From the NCBI RefSeq assembly GCF_001949145.1, contig NW_019091638.1, forward strand, positions 449,375 through 487,946: a DNA stretch of 38,572 bases, read 5' to 3'. A program made the translations under genes and the position numbers. The stretch comes from Acanthaster planci. Taxonomy: Eukaryota; Echinodermata; Asteroidea; Valvatida; Acanthasteridae. Positions 33,216 to 38,572 of this stretch are shown piece after piece. The notes under the pieces were generated by a model, which searched no databases, was not told where the DNA came from, and was given only the letters and a program-made list of their open reading frames with translations. Numbering within the stretch: position 1 is the stretch's first letter; each line of letters begins with the position of its first letter.

Positions 33216-35170
33216 GACTTGCAAAAAATGACTGGCTACCATCTTTGGAAAGGAGAAGGGAAGGGAAAGAAACCTCGACCCACACTTTAAAAAGTTGCTT
33301 AGCGTGGATCCATTCTGTGGTACCAGACTAGGGCAGTGAACCTTGGAAATAAAATATTCAATCAAGTAACTATGAATACACAGTGCAAACAAGCCTTTTG
33401 GCACCTTACTAAGTGGTTCTAGTCAGTCCTTTGGGACTTCTTTCATTTTGTCCAAAATTCAACCAGTTTGCATGGAACAAAGTCTTAGGCCATCTGTAGG
33501 GATCCACTGGGTAAAATGAAGCCCCTCCTACCAGCAAAGGATCACTTGGAGCTTGATTTCTTACCATTATAAGACTAATATTCCCATATTTGTACAAACA
33601 GCCCAGGGCAATGGGTCTGTTAACACAATGCTAAATGATTTTAACAGTGACCTCTGCAGTACTTTCTTCTAAATGACAATGAATGTACACAAATTGTACA
33701 TTACACAGTTAGATATGTAATAATGAACAGGAAACTGAAACTTCCAAAATACTTTCAAACATGCACAGAAAACAAAATCTGTTGTTTATGTTTGTTTGTA
33801 AGGACTGACATGTACATGTATGCATACTTGAAAAGAACTGTCAAACTCAGGAAATCTTGATGGTTTCTGCATACCGGTTTAAATTTGCAACAGCATTCAA
33901 CCTGCTTTTTCATGTAAAATGTTTTACTATCAATTGAACATTCTCTGACCTAATTCCCTGTCACTGATGAAGGCTGGCAACCATCTTTAATCCTTCAACC
34001 TGCCAAATCCCAGTTAAACAAAATACTTCATACCTCACAATGGAATGATGGGTTGACAGCTAGTATCCAGCTTAGCAATGACTTTGACAATTCAGTAATT
34101 CAATACAAGTGATCATTCCACCTCAATAAGTACAAAATAGCTGGAAATGAATAAAAGTTTGGCCTTCAAAATCAATTTTGATTTTATTGAAAATAAACTG
34201 ATCCCTTGATAATCCCTCCAAATCTGCAAGACCCTTCAATGAGGATGTTAGACTGAGGACAGTGAGGAACTTTGGGATGTATGCTCATGTAGTACAATAG
34301 GGCAACATATGAAAAACTGTAACTGAGAAAACATTTTTTGCAAATCGTTAAAGCAGGCTTAAGTTCAAGTTCATAATTTAAAAAGAATTCCATGTAAGAC
34401 CTACACTGAGTGCCTTGTAATAACATGGCATCAGATCTGTTAAAGAAGGCAATGCTTGAAGTGAAAAATTAGGCCACAAAAACTGATACATCATTTGCAT
34501 ATTTACAGAAATCAAGGATATCTCAAAGAGTTTAGCAATTTAAAATCCATTATCACTAGTCATGAAAATTAGAATCAACATTGTGGACTCTAAAACATAT
34601 CTTCAAAAATGTTGTGTTTCAGTTGTTAATTTTGGAACACACACATACATGTACATGTGTGTTCAGCTTGTGTAAAAGAGCCAAGCAAGGGATTTTTACA
34701 ACCAATACAATGCAATGCTCTAAACCATTAGCTGACAGAAAACCAGACAATCTTGAGAGGACGACTAGAAGAGGCCCTGAGGGCATGCAGGCACAGACAT
34801 GACTCAAAATGTATGGGGGTTTAATCAAATGGCCTTGTCCTTTTAGTAGTCCCTCCTTTACTGCCTCTTGCCTCCCAGCCCTAGCTCCATCATGGGGAGG
34901 CACTGATCAGATGAATGACACATCCAACCACCAGCATTCTCTGCCATCCTAATATGATTGTTGTTTGGTGAGTTGTAGAATAGGGGTCAGTGATAATGCC
35001 ACTGGCACTGAAGTTTGGGGCAGATGATTTGGAGAGTTTTATTTACTAAATAATTAATACAATATACATGTACTAGTGATGTACATAGGTGTACACTGAT
35101 GCATTTGGTCTTTACAAACTCCCTGCATTTAACAAAAAGTGTTTAGATGTACAATTTAAGGAACTGCATA
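33216..35170. other. no gene recognised
   Basis: AT-rich sequence with TACATGTA clusters (33809-33820, 34648-34660). A short hairpin gaacacaca...tgtgtgttc lies at 34635-34664. No supported exon. Confidence 0.5.
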
Positions 35171-35177
35171 CCCCATT

Positions 35178-35205
35178 AAAGCAAAGCAAAGCCAAGCAAA
35201 GCACA
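35178..35205. repeat. (AAAGC)n microsatellite
   Basis: About five units of aaagc with one interruption (aaagcc). Confidence 0.85.
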
Positions 35206-35560
35206 GTGTACAAGTTCCTGCATATATAACTGTATATAAGAAACCAAACTTAATTGTCCTAGGAAAAAATGCATGAAAGATTGACTGAGAATGTCAATTT
35301 TATTTTGCCCAAAGTGCTCATCAATAACCTTTGGACACAAAGATGAAAGGTACAGATACTTTTATAGCATACTACAGAACATGTTCTATTGTACATTCCC
35401 TTTCCAAATCGTGTAAATCTTTTCTTCTTTGTCCATTATGTGGTTTCATTATTCGGAACCAGGTCTTCATCTCAACAGTTTGGCACTCACTGATGCACAG
35501 TCCTATTTTGTGGTATAGGTGTAATTGTTTCCACATTTATACATTTGAATAAAAATCTTC

Positions 35561-35679
35561 AGTAGAGGCTTTGCGTGGTAGCCATCTTGCAGGACAATTC
35601 CACATGGTAGCTTCCTTTGTGCATACCCAGTGGAACAACAGCACTGGCCTGCAAGATGGCAGCCCTGCAACCTCTATAC
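35561..35679. mobile_element. 119-bp foldback/MITE-like element
   Basis: Left arm agtagaggctttgcgtggta, then gccatcttgcagg (35561-35593), pairs with the right arm 35647-35679, which reads gtatagaggttgcagggctg then ccatcttgcagg from the other strand. The inner 12-15 bp are identical. Non-coding. Confidence 0.65.
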
Positions 35680-35797
35680 CTATTCAAATTTTCTCAAATG
35701 TACCATTTGAACTATATGTACAGTAAACACAAATTTGAAAAACTATCGCGTGTATGAAGCATTTTTATTGTCTTCCTACTGCAAATGGAAATAACTA

Positions 35798-36511
35798 GAG
35801 CCTTTTTCACACTACAAACTGCTAACCCAGGGAATCTGCGCCCCAGGTTAAAAATCGATTCCCGGGTTAGTGTTAACCCGGAGGAGCATTTCACACTTAC
35901 CCTGTAAACCCGCAGATTCTGCTAACCCTGGGCGGCGCTAACCCGGGCAACTGTCAACCCTTTCACACCACGAAAATCTAACCTGGGGAATTCGGGGAGC
36001 ACCTTGAATATTAATTATACAATGTGACCGGGGTTTGACCAACGCATGTGAAGTGTGGTTTGATAGCAGCAGGTTCCCTGATCTAGCCAAAATCAGAGGC
36101 ACATACCACACGCAAAAAAAACATGCTGTAGAAATGGGACACTGTACCAGTGTAACATTCACACTGACACATACACGTGCTGTGACCCTGCATCTTGCGC
36201 CATTGTTTTGCTTCAACTTTGACCTTACATGATAGTTCCAGGTCGTCATTCAAACTTCTCTGAGCAACTTTACCCCAGCAGTTCACAAACCCTGCATGCT
36301 TCCTCACTTGCAAAGATAACCCGGGAATGTTTCAAGGTGGCTGTTAACCCTGAGATGGGTGCAGGGTTAGAAATTCCACAGGTTAAGGGCTTTTAATCCG
36401 GGGCAGAAAAAGTGTAGTGTGAACACAACTATTAACCCGGGAATCTCAGGGGGTATTTTTTTTTGCTAACCCTGAGATTCCCCAGGTTAACTTGTAGTGT
36501 GAAAAGGACTC
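35798..36511. mobile_element. 714-bp non-autonomous DNA transposon with long TIRs
   Basis: Terminal inverted repeats begin gagcctttttcacactacaa (left) and gagtccttttcacactacaa (right, inward), continuing into ctaaccc..ggaatct on both sides for about 45 bp. Several sub-terminal copies of taacccgggaatctc-like sequence lie within. It is clearly GC/CpG-richer than its flanks. No transposase. I could not settle the target-site duplication, so the superfamily is open. Confidence 0.8.
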
Positions 36512-36519
36512 GTGTCTCA

Positions 36520-38572
36520 AACTGATTAAAGGATCCAGGAAATGAATTTTTCTTAGAACACTTTTTGTGTATCTCTGTACTCTGTCTTCCATGTATGAAG
36601 ACTGTTGGACATCTTTTTTGAGTTACGTGAACTGAACGGTGCACTTTTTCCAACATTAAAAATTGACTAAGCATTTCTGGATAAGTGAGGGCACGTTTGC
36701 TTTGATGTAAATCCAGGAAGACATGGTTCACATTGCATGTTTTCATGTTCAAATTGCAAATCCCAAATTTGCTATCTGGGAACATTTCTGTGAAAAGGAT
36801 TTTGCTGGATTATTGCCATATACTTACACAGCAATAAATTGCCAAAGAAAATGAAATCTGACATAGCAGTGGTTAAAAAAATCTAGGAATTTTCTGTCCA
36901 CAAATCAGTGCTACACTGAGATTCAGTGCCTTGGATGACATCATAGTTCTGCTCATGAATATGCAAATATCATTAGCATAAAACCAAAATAGCATTAAAA
37001 TTTGGGTTAAAATTACAAACAAAAATTTAAAATAAGGTTGGATGCAAAGATGCAAGGTTTTTAGTAAAATTTATTAAAAAACTAATTGTATTTCCGGGTT
37101 CCTTACAATAAACATGTAAGAGGAAAACTCAGGAAATTTGATTTTTCACTGACTGCTACATATTCAGTATATTCTATAACCCTATATAAATGTTGATTCA
37201 ATTGTTTGCTGCAGTTGACGTTTTCTACAATTGTCATACACAGAATTTTGGTGAATGAATTTCTCGTGTGACAGATAAATTTTTAAATGGCAAAGTATAG
37301 GTAAATGCTCATCAAATTGAAGGTAAACTGGTGTTCTCATAGTGTGGGATCTGAAGTCCACCCCACTCCCCCTACTTATACCCCCAAAACTGTGGGGTCT
37401 GAGATCCGCCCTGTTCCAGGGAGCAGGTCGGACGTTGGACTCCAAACCCACAGGTCTGGGGGCAGTGTCCTAAAACATTAAGCCAGAGGCTTGAAGAGAT
37501 AATTGAAACCGATCTTTTGCTGGTTGAAGACTTTACAGTGATTTGAAAATGAAATGGACAAAGGTTACGAACATTATAATCGTCACTGTTTATAATTAAG
37601 TCTTTCCTAGTGTAACTTTGGCTATCAGTTTCTAAGCCCACCCAAGTCCTAAGTACTCCGTGAAACAGGTTTAATACATACATAATATTTAATTGTATTT
37701 GGAATCGGATTACCTGCTCTTTTCCCGTGTTCAGGCAGGCCAAGGTGCATAAATGCTTAACTGCACTGAATGTGTGCCAATTCGTAATGATAGCCGTGAT
37801 CTCGTGGGAGAAAGCAATGTACAACACCCCAACTTTAAATGAATGCAAGCATGCATGTATTTCATCAAAACGTGTTATCTGGTGACCTGGCCTGCTCAAT
37901 TTAATGGACAGCACACAGTCAACACAAGTACACACGTTTTCACTTTGCAATTCCAACACAAACAATAATGGATTTGGGATGCTGCTGAGATCCACATGGG
38001 ACAGGTTTGACTGAGCTAGACATTCCAGTTACCAGTATTTCTAAAATAACTGTTGATAGAAAAGAGGGGAAAATGACTGAAAGGTCATCATCAGTAAATT
38101 CATGGCTGTGGACATATGAACTAAAACAAAAACAAAACAAAAACTGAAATTTAAAAAAGAGCACAGCAAAAAAGAAAGATTTAAATAAAAAAAAATCAAC
38201 TCTCTTTATGAAAATCTCATCCAAGAATGTTACCACTGGTACAGGTCTTTGACTATTTCACAGAAAAAATGATAACATTTCATAACAAAACAAGGACAAC
38301 TTTTTGTGCATGTAGTGAACTGTGAAGGATTCTACAGAAGGCACAGCAAGGGGGTGACTGGGAGACTAACTAGTAGTTTGGACACAAATATCATCAACAG
38401 TTTTCCATGTTCAAAATGACCATTTTCAAACCCGAAATAATACTACATTTACATCTGAGTCTACCGCTAGCTTTTATACTAAAACATTCTGCCATGTCAA
38501 AAATTTAAACAATAAGATACCTCCTTGGTTTATTATTTATCAATGAACCATTTCAATGGCTATTACATGTAC
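36520..38572. other. no gene recognised
   Basis: AT-rich. The longest open frame in the window (37372-37995, - strand, 207 codons) starts at a GTG and has no family resemblance. An (AAAAC)n tract lies at 38122-38144. The window ends in a TACATGTAC motif. Confidence 0.5.
38122..38144. repeat. (AAAAC)n simple repeat
   Basis: aaaacaaaaacaaaacaaaaa-type run, about four units. Confidence 0.8.

Noticed and set aside
33546-33620. Small - strand exon with gttaacag acceptor and GTAAGA donor
   Set aside because: Only about 60 nt with no family match or partner exon; such pairs occur by chance.
34619-34903. - strand frame with SGPLLVVLSRLSG, briefly considered as a LINE fragment
   Set aside because: No second conserved motif and nothing similar around it.
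37372-37995. 207-codon - strand open frame, the longest in the window
   Set aside because: It begins at a GTG rather than ATG, matches no family, and a frame of this length is only mildly surprising across six frames of 38 kb.

Overview
The window is animal nuclear DNA. It is AT-rich, with split genes, GT-AG introns, long intergenic stretches and many decayed transposable elements. The palindromic TACATGTA/ACATGTACATGT motif is extremely frequent, and the two recognisable genes belong to metazoan families. Together these suggest a marine invertebrate, most likely a deuterostome (echinoderm, hemichordate or cephalochordate). That placement is an inference; no single sequence here fixes the species.

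Two genes are clear, and they converge. On the + strand, 1346-7343 holds the last six coding exons (216 codons plus stop) of calpain-7 (CAPN7), running off the left edge of the window. On the - strand, 12077-15135 holds a complete four-exon coding region (178 aa) for a secreted or membrane-anchored three-finger protein of the LYPD6 type, with a signal peptide, 12 domain cysteines and a hydrophobic tail. I assembled both by matching exon phases and splice sites by eye. The roughly 4.7 kb between the two stop codons holds both 3' UTRs and three transposon copies.

The right 23 kb (15.2-38.6 kb) has no gene I can name with confidence. It may be 5' intron of the LYPD6-like gene or intergenic. It contains one - strand candidate exon with very good splice sites (22612-22808), a broken fragment that resembles the N-terminus of Crypton-related DUF3504 proteins (31258-31449), and a 5'-truncated LINE end (32775-33215). 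It also contains a tRNA-derived SINE (15718-15966), a 714-bp element with long terminal inverted repeats (35798-36511), and several small foldback elements.

The most distinctive repeat story is a family of non-autonomous DNA transposons flanked by TTAA: copies at 6117-7005, 7830-8394 and 9117-9360, one end at about 24430-24494, and a possibly separate type at 8498-8917. A second story is a two-block repeat seen at 3391-3670 and 21923-22098 in which one block is inverted relative to the other, next to a perfect 28-bp inverted repeat. A third is a 21-bp minisatellite at the left edge whose reading frame stays open through all units and which recurs, inverted, at 15465-15498. No prokaryotic features, CRISPR arrays or rRNA/tRNA genes were seen.
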